Notes: generated by a model not told the origin, from the sequence alone. A DNA stretch of 64,000 nucleotides from Geobacter sp. (GCA_003574895.1 PJFB01000008.1:124001-188000); one strand, 5' to 3'. Shown: positions 29,998 through 38,371, counted from the first letter of the stretch. Numbers and translations: made by a program.

Positions 29998-30026
29998 TTG
30001 ACGGCAGACAAGCCTGTCTGTATAGT
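29998..30026 (+). promoter_or_regulatory. Sigma-70 promoter of the 12-haem cytochrome gene, with palindrome in the spacer
   Basis: TTGACG (29998-30003), 17 bases, TATAGT (30021-30026). The spacer contains a perfect inverted repeat CAGACA-AGCC-TGTCTG (30005-30020), which fills the gap between -35 and -10. Such a position suits a repressor, or a MerR-type activator that distorts the spacer, although MerR spacers are usually 19-20 bp. Confidence 0.7.
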
Positions 30027-30073
30027 AATGTGTTTCAAAAACAATCAATAATAAGCATGGAGGAGTGGAAAAA

Positions 30074-31102
30074 ATGCTGAGAAAACCCCCTGTGATCATC
30101 GTGGCATTTATACTGCTGTTCGCCTCAGTTGCCGCCGCGGTAGAAACTAAGGACGTCCGTTTCACTTTTAAGGATGCCGATCCGGTAGTTTTCAGCCACG
30201 AAAATCACCTAAAGAAATACAACAACAATTGCAAGATATGCCACGATGCCATCTTTGACCTGCGCAATCGCAAACATGTCACCATGGCAGAGATGGAAAA
30301 AACCAAGTCGTGTGGTGCCTGCCACACCGGGGTTAAAGCATTCAGCGTATCATCGGTGAAAGATTGCACCAAATGCCACAAAGGTAAACAGCGCGAAGTT
30401 ACCTACCACATCAAAGGGGTCGGCGAGGCTGTCTTCAATCACGCAACACATATCGCCAGAGCAAACGGTAACTGCAAAAGCTGTCATAATGACAAGGTTA
30501 TCACAGGCAAGGAAAAGGCAGTGACCATGGCCGAGATGGAAAGGGGCATGACCTGCGGCGCTTGCCATAACGGCAAAATGGCCTTCACCGTAACCGCCAA
30601 TTGCGACCGCTGCCATCTAGGATTCAAACCCAAGGACATTGTATTTAAACTAAAGAATGTAACTCCGGCAATTTTCAGCCACGCTTTTCACGTTCAGGCC
30701 TATGCATGCAAAGACTGCCATACAAAGACCTTTCCCTATAAGTCCTTGGTAGGCAAAGCCAGTATGGACGACATGGCCAAGGGCAAGTCATGCGGCGCCT
30801 GCCACAACGGTAAAGAGGCCTTTGCTTCCTCGGGAGACTGCGACAAGTGCCATAAAGGGATAAAACCCGGCATTATCACCTTTAAGATCCCCAAACCGGC
30901 CGGCAATGCCAGCTTCAGCCACGAAGTTCACCTGCAGGCTTACAAGTGTGTTGATTGCCATACCAAGATCTTTCCTTATCGCGCCGGCGCCCTCAATACC
31001 AGCATGGCCGACATGGAAGATGGCAAAGCCTGCGGCGCCTGCCACAACAAGGGAAAAGACGCCTTCTCGGTTGATGAGTGCATAATGTGCCACAAGATGT
31101 AG
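30074..31102 (+). CDS. Periplasmic 12-haem c-type cytochrome (four triheme units)
   Basis: 342 residues from ATG 30074, spaced 8 bases from GGAGGAG; the GTG at 30065 overlaps that site and is rejected. Signal peptide 1-22. Twelve CXXCH motifs, at Cys 53, 80, 98, 134, 161, 177, 212, 240, 256, 292, 320 and 336, fall into four repeats of three. Each repeat has the form F-x-H...H...CxxCH...M-x-x-M...CGACH...CxxCH, the cytochrome c7 pattern with bis-His haems. Proteins with four fused c7 units act as periplasmic electron wires in Geobacter; this is a likely role. Expressed alone, ended by a strong terminator. Confidence 0.93.
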   Translation: MLRKPPVIIVAFILLFASVAAAVETKDVRFTFKDADPVVFSHENHLKKYNNNCKICHDAIFDLRNRKHVTMAEMEKTKSCGACHTGVKAFSVSSVKDCTKCHKGKQREVTYHIKGVGEAVFNHATHIARANGNCKSCHNDKVITGKEKAVTMAEMERGMTCGACHNGKMAFTVTANCDRCHLGFKPKDIVFKLKNVTPAIFSHAFHVQAYACKDCHTKTFPYKSLVGKASMDDMAKGKSCGACHNGKEAFASSGDCDKCHKGIKPGIITFKIPKPAGNASFSHEVHLQAYKCVDCHTKIFPYRAGALNTSMADMEDGKACGACHNKGKDAFSVDECIMCHKM

Positions 31103-31124
31103 TTATCGTCTAAAGCGCAAAAAA

Positions 31125-31157
31125 GGCGTTTGCCCTCAAAGGTAAACGCCTTTTTTT
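31125..31157 (+). terminator. Rho-independent terminator after the 12-haem cytochrome
   Basis: Arms GGCGTTTGCC (31125-31134) and GGTAAACGCC (31141-31150) around a six-base loop, followed by seven T. Six A precede the stem, so it can also stop the convergent transcript from the minus strand. Confidence 0.9.
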
Positions 31158-31196
31158 ATCAGCTATACGCTGCTTGCCAGCCTAATTCACACTCCA

Positions 31197-32117
31197 CTAA
31201 CTTCTCCGCTGATCCACTACATAGCGGCTGCCATTGGAATCCTTGGCCATTTTTTTCAGCTCGGCAGCAACTTCAGCCACCTTGGCATAATGCTGAATAC
31301 TGGGAGAGTCCATCGGAACCACTGCAATGGAGATCGAAAGCAGTGGTATCTGCTCCCCTTCACCTTTGCGGTTGATGCCATAAAAGAACCCCTGCGCCTT
31401 GGTTTCCTCGTCGAACAAATCAAGCATGATCTGGTCGAAGTAATTTATGATGGTCTGGCAAACCGCAATGCTTCTTTCATGGGGAACAATGAAAACGAAG
31501 TCGTCGCCGCCAATATGTCCAGTAAAACCACCACCAGAATCGCGCACCGCATTGAACATGATGCGGGAAAGCATGCGAAGCACCTCGTCGCCATGGGAAA
31601 ACCCGTAGGCATCATTGTAAGGCTTGAAGTGGTTTATGTCCAAGTAACATACTGCCATGGGCTTGCCTATTACCTCTTCGATGGCTCGCTGAATGGAAGT
31701 ATTGCCGGGTAGACGCGAAAGGGGATTATTGTCGAAAATGCGCTTGATTCGAGAGAGGGACAGGGAAATTCTGCAGAATAATTCGCTGAAGTTGATCGGG
31801 AGATAGACAAAATCGTCTAAAGGGCAAGTCTCCCAAATAAAGGTGTCACAATCCAACTGTGCAACCAACCCAAGAATGGGTATGGCGCTAAAGAAGCTGT
31901 CGCTACGCAAAGTGGTGATGATATCGATACAAGTGCCACTGTCAGCGGAAAAATCGAAGATCAGGAGATCGGGGGGATCGGAGTAGCAAGCTCCCAGGAC
32001 ACCGTCCTTTTCGGATAAACTGGTTGCTTGATAACCTTTGCTTTGCAGACGCAACTGGAGATGAAATGCTAGCTGGGCATCAGTGGTTACTATTGCAATT
32101 CTAACCGGTAGTGGCAT
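31197..32117 (-). CDS. Degenerate response regulator with GGDDF diguanylate-cyclase-like domain
   Basis: 306 residues from ATG 32117, which follows AGGG; this start overlaps the upstream HDOD gene by 17 bp, implying coupled translation. Receiver domain about 5-120. The usual phospho-Asp is present (LLIFDFSAD), but the N-terminal acidic pair (VTTDA) and the conserved C-terminal Lys (YLPIN) are missing. GGDEF domain about 140-300: the substrate helix LDINHFKPYNDAYGFSHGDE is intact, but the signature is GGDDF. It may make c-di-GMP weakly or serve as a GTP/c-di-GMP sensor. Last gene of the HDOD operon. Confidence 0.85.
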   Translation of the reverse strand: MPLPVRIAIVTTDAQLAFHLQLRLQSKGYQATSLSEKDGVLGACYSDPPDLLIFDFSADSGTCIDIITTLRSDSFFSAIPILGLVAQLDCDTFIWETCPLDDFVYLPINFSELFCRISLSLSRIKRIFDNNPLSRLPGNTSIQRAIEEVIGKPMAVCYLDINHFKPYNDAYGFSHGDEVLRMLSRIMFNAVRDSGGGFTGHIGGDDFVFIVPHERSIAVCQTIINYFDQIMLDLFDEETKAQGFFYGINRKGEGEQIPLLSISIAVVPMDSPSIQHYAKVAEVAAELKKMAKDSNGSRYVVDQRRS

Positions 32118-32970
32118 CGGAACCCTGCAGTTCCAGGCTGAAATTTTTAACTTCAACCAGTTTATCCTCTAGCTCTTCAACAATCTCGACCATAAGTTGA
32201 TCATCAAGCTTAAGTGCGTTCCAAGCCTCCTTCTGGATCTGCGGAACAAAGTAATCACCGCTATTGCCGAAACCACTGGCCTTGATAATCACATCTGCCA
32301 TATGCACAACGGATGTCTTGATACGATGATTCTCGGACAGCGTCACATCGTGGTGATAGGCAATAGGTTCGCTCAGCTTGTCGGGCAGAAACCAGCTCTT
32401 GGCAAGCCAGTTGCCTACTTCCGCATGATCGGTGGCGAGGATTTCCCGTTCCGCTTCCCAAGAGTACACCCGCTTTTCACGGATGACACGATGAATCTCG
32501 CGTTCTGCATCACTGCACTTGAGACTGATGATCACCTTGCCGATATCGTGCAGCAATGCAGCAGTCGATATTTCTTCACATTCTGGGAGACCTAGTTTGC
32601 GGGCAATCAGATTGGCGGCCACACCAACACCCAGCGAATGTTCCCACAGCCCAACACTGTTTTTTTCCATGATTTCGAATATTGATGAACTGAGCGCCAA
32701 GCTTTTGACTACGTTAACACCCAAAAGAATCATTGCATTGGAGATGGTGGAAACCCGGTAAAAACCATAAGAAGGTGAGTTGGCCAGCCTGAGTATACGA
32801 GCGGAGAGCGCCTGGTCGGAGGAAACGATCTTTGCCATTTCCTGGACCGATGACTTGTCGTTTTCGGACAGCGTGTTCAGCTTGTTGACGACACCAGGCA
32901 ACGTGGGCAGCGTTTTGGTGTCCATAATGATTTTTTTCAGCTCATTCCGCTTCTCGTCGTCCACCGTCAT
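32101..32970 (-). CDS. HDOD-domain signalling protein
   Basis: 289 residues. HDOD domain from about 15 to 215: TLPTLPGVVNKL, VSSDQALSARILRLANSPSYGF and the partial HD motif LLHDIGKVIISL. HDOD proteins are cytoplasmic modules found next to GGDEF and chemotaxis genes in proteobacteria, generally without proven enzyme activity. Its start overlaps the 113-residue gene upstream by 29 bp and its end overlaps the GGDDF gene, so the three act as one unit. Confidence 0.9.
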   Translation of the reverse strand: MTVDDEKRNELKKIIMDTKTLPTLPGVVNKLNTLSENDKSSVQEMAKIVSSDQALSARILRLANSPSYGFYRVSTISNAMILLGVNVVKSLALSSSIFEIMEKNSVGLWEHSLGVGVAANLIARKLGLPECEEISTAALLHDIGKVIISLKCSDAEREIHRVIREKRVYSWEAEREILATDHAEVGNWLAKSWFLPDKLSEPIAYHHDVTLSENHRIKTSVVHMADVIIKASGFGNSGDYFVPQIQKEAWNALKLDDQLMVEIVEELEDKLVEVKNFSLELQGSDATTG

Positions 32971-33283
32971 CTCCCATTGATCGCTTCAAGTATTTCACAT
33001 AGATATCGTACAACTTGGTTGTAAGGGAATCGTGACGCACCTTTTCAAAGCGCCGGTCGAGATCCTGCAACATGTCTTCAAGGGATCGATCCCCATCTGC
33101 CCACACAGGATGCCCACTTACATAAACAGACTGTACATCCATATGGTCAAGACGGGTAATTAGTGATTCAGTTAATACCGTGCCCTTGCCACATATCGGA
33201 ATACCGGTAGCCGAATCGTTGCGAAAGACATCACGAGCCAGCACCATACCTTCTTTGGTGAGCATCAAAGGAATTTTCTGCAT
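32942..33283 (-). CDS. Small HDOD-operon protein of DUF3391-like type
   Basis: 113 residues. The N-terminal 60 residues (LTKEGMVLARDVF..., GKGTVLTESLITRLDHMDVQSVYVSG) resemble the leader segment found in front of HD-GYP c-di-GMP phosphodiesterases, but no HD-GYP domain follows; the rest is a charged helix. It is therefore either a stand-alone regulatory module or the remnant of a fused protein. First gene of the HDOD-GGDDF operon, about 50 bp downstream of a good promoter. Confidence 0.75.
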   Translation of the reverse strand: MQKIPLMLTKEGMVLARDVFRNDSATGIPICGKGTVLTESLITRLDHMDVQSVYVSGHPVWADGDRSLEDMLQDLDRRFEKVRHDSLTTKLYDIYVKYLKRSMGDDGGRREAE

Positions 33284-33337
33284 GTTTGTGTTACCCTGTC
33301 ATGCCAAATTATGTTTTATCATCTCAAGTAGCAGGAG

Positions 33338-33366
33338 ATATTAAAGAAATACCGCTACAAAGTCAA
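33338..33366 (-). promoter_or_regulatory. Sigma-70 promoter of the HDOD-GGDDF operon
   Basis: On the minus strand TTGACT (33361-33366), 17 bases, TAATAT (33338-33343), in the 199 bp gap after cheD. No operator-like repeat is seen beside it. Confidence 0.65.
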
Positions 33367-33482
33367 CGTATGATTAATAAATTCTTTTCGGCTTTTCTGC
33401 TGTTTATAAGCATAGCACAGATTAACGCCCAGGCGTAACTTTCCGGCAACCAAAGGCAGTCAGTACACCTGACAATAATGGA

Positions 33483-33968
33483 TTACCCCCCCATTGCCTG
33501 CCTTCTGCCCTTGCCCACCAACACGACGCCAGTAGCTGTATGCAAGATGATCTTCCTGCCGAAGCGGCCACCAACATCGCTGGCAACAACCGGAATTCCG
33601 AATTCTTCTAGCAATTGATAGGCAAGCATGACATTACGGTCCCCGATCAAGAAAACTTCATTGCCGGTGCCCATGACGTTGGCGCCGCCAAACACCTTGG
33701 CAGTAAGGGAATCCAATCTGCATCCCATGCCAAGCATCTTGGCCACAAGCTTTTCCATGGCAATATTGCCATACTTGGGTGTCGCCAACCCCTCGCCGTT
33801 CCACAAAGGCAGCATAAAGTGGTTTATGCCGCCCATACGGTTCACCGGATCCCACAGGCAAACCGCCACGCATGATCCCAGCACCGTACTGATCTGGTAA
33901 TATTGCGGAGAGGCAAAGAGAGTGCCTGGAAACAGAAAATGCTTTAATGGCGCCGCGATGTTTTCCAC
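33483..33968 (-). CDS. cheD: Chemoreceptor glutamine deamidase CheD
   Basis: Deamidates Gln in chemoreceptors and, with CheC, tunes adaptation. 161 residues, normal length. The catalytic Cys lies in LGSCVAVC, the His in GGINHFMLP, and the conserved KVFGGANV and NVMLAYQLLEEFGIPVVASDVGG blocks follow. No cheA, cheY, cheW or receptor gene is in the window, so it is away from a chemotaxis cluster. It follows the kinase-like gene by 6 bp and should be co-expressed with it. Confidence 0.93.
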   Translation of the reverse strand: MENIAAPLKHFLFPGTLFASPQYYQISTVLGSCVAVCLWDPVNRMGGINHFMLPLWNGEGLATPKYGNIAMEKLVAKMLGMGCRLDSLTAKVFGGANVMGTGNEVFLIGDRNVMLAYQLLEEFGIPVVASDVGGRFGRKIILHTATGVVLVGKGRRQAMGG

Positions 33969-33974
33969 GATTGT

Positions 33975-34865
33975 CTATTTCTCGCTAATCTCATCAAAGA
34001 TAAATAGATTGCCCCCATCGGCAAATACACTCTCCTCTTCGACGTCCGAGATTGCGGGAAGCGCGACAGTAAAGCGGGTTCCCTCGCCAGGTATGCTGTG
34101 GAGTGTAATAGTGCCCTGCAATAAATCCGTCAATGCCTTGACAATGCTGAGCCCCAGACCTTGCCCGGGATGTGGGCGCGTAGCCCCGGTTTCCAGTTGG
34201 ACAAAGCGGTCAAAAATGTGCCTTTGTTGAGCCAAGTCTATTCCAGGGCCATGATCTTTAACAGTCAACTCAAGCCAGCCATCGGCATCAATCTTAGTTG
34301 AAATGCTAACTATACCCCCTTCGGGACTATATTCCACTGCATTGGCCAGCAGGTTGGAAACAATTACCTGCAATTTCTCGGCATCGGTTGTAAACAACGG
34401 GCTAGCATCGTTCTGAAAAAGCTCCAATTCAATGTTCACCGATTTCCTGATTGCACAGTGGCTGAATGATTCCACAACATCGCTGACTACAGCAGCCACA
34501 TTTACCCTGGCGGCATGGGGATCGATCTCTCCTGCTTCCAGTTCTGCGGCCACAAAGATGTTTCGTAACTGGAAATCCAGGTTGATTGCCTCGGAACAGA
34601 TCATTGTAGCCAGCGAAGAGAGATCGCCACCGCATTGCGCCATTTCAACCAACTGGCTTCCCAAGCCAATTATGGCATTCAGCGGATTGTTGATCTCGTT
34701 CCTGATATTAGAGAGGAAATTGCTCTTGAGCGCTTCGGACAATTCCAGCATGCGGTTCATCTCTATCAGCTTGAGATTCACAACACTCAGGTCGGAAAAG
34801 GCCTTTCTGCTCTGGGCCAGGCGTGTGGTCAGTTCGTTTATCAGCTCTTCATCTGTCAGAATCAT
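33975..34865 (-). CDS. Histidine-kinase-like protein with Asn in place of the phospho-acceptor His
   Basis: 296 residues, no membrane helix. An N-terminal coiled coil (about 5-45) leads into a HisKA-type dimerisation helix whose H-box reads FLSNIRNEINNPLNAIIGL. Asn56 (codon AAC, 34698-34700) stands where the phosphorylated His should be. The ATP domain looks complete: N-box VIVSNLLANAVEYS, G1 DHGPGID, F-box IFDRF and G2 GQGLGLS. It may bind ATP and act as an allosteric or pseudokinase partner, or be phosphorylated elsewhere. Co-transcribed with cheD downstream. Confidence 0.85.
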   Translation of the reverse strand: MILTDEELINELTTRLAQSRKAFSDLSVVNLKLIEMNRMLELSEALKSNFLSNIRNEINNPLNAIIGLGSQLVEMAQCGGDLSSLATMICSEAINLDFQLRNIFVAAELEAGEIDPHAARVNVAAVVSDVVESFSHCAIRKSVNIELELFQNDASPLFTTDAEKLQVIVSNLLANAVEYSPEGGIVSISTKIDADGWLELTVKDHGPGIDLAQQRHIFDRFVQLETGATRPHPGQGLGLSIVKALTDLLQGTITLHSIPGEGTRFTVALPAISDVEEESVFADGGNLFIFDEISEK

Positions 34866-34878
34866 TTCAACCTCTCAT

Positions 34879-36441
34879 TCAGTGATAGCCCAAATCTGAC
34901 TCAGATGTGCCGACCGGCATGGAATCATTGCCAGAAGCGTTGATCGGGGTTCGGTTTTTGACTGCAAAAACCTCGATGCCGGCTTTGGTTTCCAGTGGGC
35001 AAACGTTCTCGCAGATACCACAACCATTGCAGATTTCATCCACAACATAAGGTTCTTTGACCTTGCGGGGCTTCCCGTCAAGGCCGATCACTTCCATCTC
35101 GCGGGAGCGGATGGCCTTGCTCGCTATGGGACAATGCTCCTCGCAGACGATACAGTCGATCTTTTTTGCAAAAGGCAGGCAATGATTCTTGTCAAAGACC
35201 GCCTTGCCTATCACCTCTCGCTGCTTGGCTTCCAACGGCAGCCGCGGAATCGCGCCGCTGGGACAGACCTGCCCGCACAAGGAGCAGTTGTACTCGCAGT
35301 ATCCCAACCGTGGGATGACCACCGGTGTGTAGATACCCTCCATACCGGCCTGCCAGGCGGCGGGATAGAGGGCATTCTTCAGGCAAACCTTCATGCATTC
35401 GCCGCACCGAACACATTTTTTCAGGAAATCATCCTCATCCCGCACGCCAGGTGGCCGCAACAGGCGGGAAACCTTGTCCGGGCGCCGGAAACGGAGCGGC
35501 GTAGCCAGCAGCAGGCCGGCCGAGATCCCCCCGAGCAGCACGCGCCTCTCGGGGAGCAGCGGCCCCGCCCCATGAAATGGTGCTGACAAACGGAATGAAA
35601 CGCGCTGGTGGGGGCAATGATGCTGGCACTCCAGACAGAGTATGCAATCCTCACTGGCCAGGATATCCCGCTCAAAGTTAGTCGGGCAAAGCTCGCGACA
35701 TTGGCCGCAATCGCCACAGAGCCCACCTGGCAGGCGCTTGAATAGGGAAAAACGGCCCAACCACCCCAAAAGTGTTCCCAACGGACAAAGATGGCGACAC
35801 CAGGTGCGCGCCTCATAGCGCTCAAGGGCAATTACTCCCACCAGAATCACTACCGACAAAATAGCCAATGGATAAGTTGTTTCCCGGAATGGGAGCAGAT
35901 TGTCATGCAGCAGATGATAGGCAGGTGCCAAGCTGTCTCGCCGTTCACCCATCAGATGATAAAGCTTTACCCACCCCTCCTGGGCCGCCATACCGAGTAC
36001 TGGATAAAAGGAGAAGGTCAATCCACGCAACAGAATGGCTATGGGATCCAACAATCCCGACAGGTTGAGACCAAAAAATGATGCGGATAGGAGCGGCAGG
36101 AGCAGCCAATATTTCAGATTACCACGGAGCGCCGTGAGTGGTGACCTTTTGGAAATCCTGGGCGAAATAAGATCGAGGATCGTTCCGAGCGGGCAAACCC
36201 AGCCACAGAAAAAACGTCCCAACAACATTGTGGCGGCCACCATCAGCAGAGCCGGTAACAACAGCCAGGTCCAGGATTTGGCTGCCAGCAGGTAACTGAC
36301 CAGAACCAGCGGATCGGCCCGGAAAAAACCGTTGACAGCGGCATTGATCTCATCCTGACCGCGGTACTCGGTCCGGACGAACAACAACAGAAATAGTGCC
36401 AGGAACAGAAGCTGACTTATACGGGAAGTATTAAGTTTCAT
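34879..36441 (-). CDS. NapH-like membrane polyferredoxin
   Basis: About 520 residues from ATG 36441; the frame opens 13 codons earlier but lacks a ribosome site. Several N-terminal membrane helices carry the NapH/NosR-type cluster motifs CGWVCPLG and CRHLCPLG. Then follow 4Fe-4S motifs CGDCGQCRELCP, CILCLECQHHCP, CVRCGECMKVC, CSLCGQVCP, CIVCEEHCP and CNGCGICENVCP. It is expected to pass electrons from the quinol pool or cytoplasm to periplasmic partners. The DUF362 gene two genes upstream is a frequent companion. Partner enzyme unknown. Confidence 0.9.
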   Translation of the reverse strand: MKLNTSRISQLLFLALFLLLFVRTEYRGQDEINAAVNGFFRADPLVLVSYLLAAKSWTWLLLPALLMVAATMLLGRFFCGWVCPLGTILDLISPRISKRSPLTALRGNLKYWLLLPLLSASFFGLNLSGLLDPIAILLRGLTFSFYPVLGMAAQEGWVKLYHLMGERRDSLAPAYHLLHDNLLPFRETTYPLAILSVVILVGVIALERYEARTWCRHLCPLGTLLGWLGRFSLFKRLPGGLCGDCGQCRELCPTNFERDILASEDCILCLECQHHCPHQRVSFRLSAPFHGAGPLLPERRVLLGGISAGLLLATPLRFRRPDKVSRLLRPPGVRDEDDFLKKCVRCGECMKVCLKNALYPAAWQAGMEGIYTPVVIPRLGYCEYNCSLCGQVCPSGAIPRLPLEAKQREVIGKAVFDKNHCLPFAKKIDCIVCEEHCPIASKAIRSREMEVIGLDGKPRKVKEPYVVDEICNGCGICENVCPLETKAGIEVFAVKNRTPINASGNDSMPVGTSESDLGYH

Positions 36442-36500
36442 CGGATATATGCTTGCACCTGATTGTTGCCAAGATACCAATAGTTTTTACGATTGAGCAC

Positions 36501-37382
36501 CTAATACTGCAACTTGCGCTCAGACTTGAACTCCATGTTTTTACCAGTAACCGGATCAATGAATTTTAGTTTTTTGGCAATCAGCTGGAGCGGATTGTCG
36601 AAGTTATCCACCGATTCAGGCTGTAGATCGGGATAATAGCGATCATTGAGAATTCCGAATCCCAGTGAGCTCATGTGTATCCGCAACTGGTGCGTTTGCC
36701 CCGTAAGTGGGGACAATACAAAGCGGGCCAGATTGCCTTTATTCCCCACCAGCTCGATCCTTGAGCTTGCGTTGGCCACACCAGGAACCGTTTTCATTCG
36801 AAACCATGGCTCCCCGCCGACAATCCTGTTTTCAACGATCCATTCGGTCTTTATCGGCTCATAGTTACACCTGGAGAGGGCATGATATGTCTTTTCAACT
36901 TTTCTATTCCTGAAAAGCGCATGGTAGAGAGTATTGGTTTTTCTGTTAACGGAAAACATGACAATCCCGGCAGTTTCCCGGTCGATCCGATGTATTGGAG
37001 CGAGGTAATCGACTCCCGTCCGTTGCCTCAAACGATTCAACAGACATTCATCAACATACGCCCCACCAGGTGTCACGGGAAGAAAATGCGGCTTGCAGGC
37101 AACCAGAATGTGGTCATTCCTAAAGAGTATCTCTTCCTGAAAAGGGATGACTCGTTCTTCTTCGACTTCCCGGAAATAATAGATCCTTTTAAATGGAATA
37201 TACTTGGTCTCCGGTGATATTGCATTACCATCCCAATCCAGGACCTTTCCCATGGCAATACGTTGCCCCCAGCTTTCCTTATTGATTCCCGGAAATCTGG
37301 AGGCCAGAAAATCGAGTATGGATGGGTACGGTTTGTCCGCCCCTGGCAAGGTAACCTTTGAAGGATGCTTGGAAATACCCAT
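36501..37382 (-). CDS. RluA-family RNA pseudouridine synthase
   Basis: 293 residues. N-terminal S4-like segment (about 20-75) and catalytic domain with HRIDRETAG (about 131-139), where the Asp is the nucleophile, followed by KTYHALSRC and PLTGQTHQLRIHMSSLGFGILND. rRNA or tRNA target cannot be told from sequence. It lies between a DUF362 protein and the polyferredoxin on the same strand, 33 bp after the former; the association may be incidental. Confidence 0.9.
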   Translation of the reverse strand: MGISKHPSKVTLPGADKPYPSILDFLASRFPGINKESWGQRIAMGKVLDWDGNAISPETKYIPFKRIYYFREVEEERVIPFQEEILFRNDHILVACKPHFLPVTPGGAYVDECLLNRLRQRTGVDYLAPIHRIDRETAGIVMFSVNRKTNTLYHALFRNRKVEKTYHALSRCNYEPIKTEWIVENRIVGGEPWFRMKTVPGVANASSRIELVGNKGNLARFVLSPLTGQTHQLRIHMSSLGFGILNDRYYPDLQPESVDNFDNPLQLIAKKLKFIDPVTGKNMEFKSERKLQY

Positions 37383-37415
37383 CTATGCCTTCCTCTGGAT
37401 CAGGCAGTACTTCAA

Positions 37416-38300
37416 CTAGGCCCTCACGATCTTGATTCGTTCAAGGTTCATCTCCCCCAACCCGCGCTTGTAGGCAGCCACGGTGACGGGAATATCGGCC
37501 GGCTTCAATCCGAACAATGTGGTGGCAAAGGCATCAGCTGCAACTATATCTGTCGATGCGATCACCTTGTGAAGAGCCTTGACATCAGCCATGCTGCCTC
37601 CCTGAGGGCCGTGAGCAGTCAGGATACGTGTGGCATCGATCACCGTAAGATGGCTTCTCAAGTGGGCGTTGACATCAGCCAAGGCCACATCGATACTACG
37701 ATGAATATAACCGCGATTGCCGCCCATCACCCCCATCACGTTCTTTAGGCCCAGCGTAAGCTTGGTGAGACCATGATGCTTTGCCACCGGAACGTTGATG
37801 AAGACATCGGCCAAGAGCGCCTCGTCATACAGCTCCCACTCCTTGAGAAACCTGCCGTTCAAGAGTACTTTTTTGAACCGTTCCGGCTCGATCTGCTTGC
37901 ACTCGACACCCTTCATACCTTTCAGGATATTCTCGATGCCACTGTTGACATAGCAGCGCCGCGAATCGTTGCAGGTGTTGTCAAAGACCTTGACCTTCTT
38001 TGCCCCGGCCGCCAGGCACTCCTCCACCACCGCCCTCACCACTTGTGGATTGGTATTAGCTCCCAACTCAGAGGCCCTGTCCCAGCCGATATTGGGCTTT
38101 ACCACCACCACATTGCCTGGTTTGACGAATTTACGCATGCCGCCCACGGCATTTACGGCCTTTCTTGTGATCGACGCATGGTCAAGCCCTTCGGCCACTG
38201 CAACCAGCGACATTTCCTTGGCGGCAAAAACATCCTTGAGCAATGACGGAGCTAAAAGAGAAGCGGCACCTGCTGCTTTCAGAAACGAGCGTCTGTCCAT
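37416..38300 (-). CDS. Tat-exported DUF362 protein
   Basis: 294 residues from ATG 38300, eight bases after GGAG; the upstream ATG gives a poor N-terminus. The twin-arginine signal is MDRRSFLKAAGAASLLAPS. The mature part has the DUF362 features VVVKPNIGWDR, KKVKVFDNTCNDSRRCYVNSG and AKHHGLTKLTLGLKNVMG. These proteins are exported folded, probably with a metal or Fe-S cofactor, and often sit near polyferredoxins such as the gene at 34879. Function unproven. Confidence 0.9.
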   Translation of the reverse strand: MDRRSFLKAAGAASLLAPSLLKDVFAAKEMSLVAVAEGLDHASITRKAVNAVGGMRKFVKPGNVVVVKPNIGWDRASELGANTNPQVVRAVVEECLAAGAKKVKVFDNTCNDSRRCYVNSGIENILKGMKGVECKQIEPERFKKVLLNGRFLKEWELYDEALLADVFINVPVAKHHGLTKLTLGLKNVMGVMGGNRGYIHRSIDVALADVNAHLRSHLTVIDATRILTAHGPQGGSMADVKALHKVIASTDIVAADAFATTLFGLKPADIPVTVAAYKRGLGEMNLERIKIVRA

Positions 38301-38343
38301 AATGTTTTCTCCTATGCCTGCATAGTTGGATGACAAGCCATAG

Positions 38344-38371
38344 ATTTTACGTCAGCACGTCAATTTATCAA
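38344..38371 (-). promoter_or_regulatory. Possible promoter of the DUF362-polyferredoxin-cheD run
   Basis: On the minus strand TTGATA (38366-38371), 16 bases, TAAAAT (38344-38349), about 45 bp before the DUF362 start. It could drive all five genes down to cheD. Confidence 0.45.

Noticed and set aside
29890-30165. 92-codon N-terminal extension of nadC
   Set aside because: It overlaps both divergent promoters and the start of the cytochrome gene; the NadC family begins at ATG 29889.
33370-33438. 22-codon plus-strand ORF that reads like a signal peptide (MINKFFSAFLLFISIAQINA)
   Set aside because: No ribosome site, no mature part, and it lies just upstream of the minus-strand promoter of the HDOD operon. 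Probably chance.
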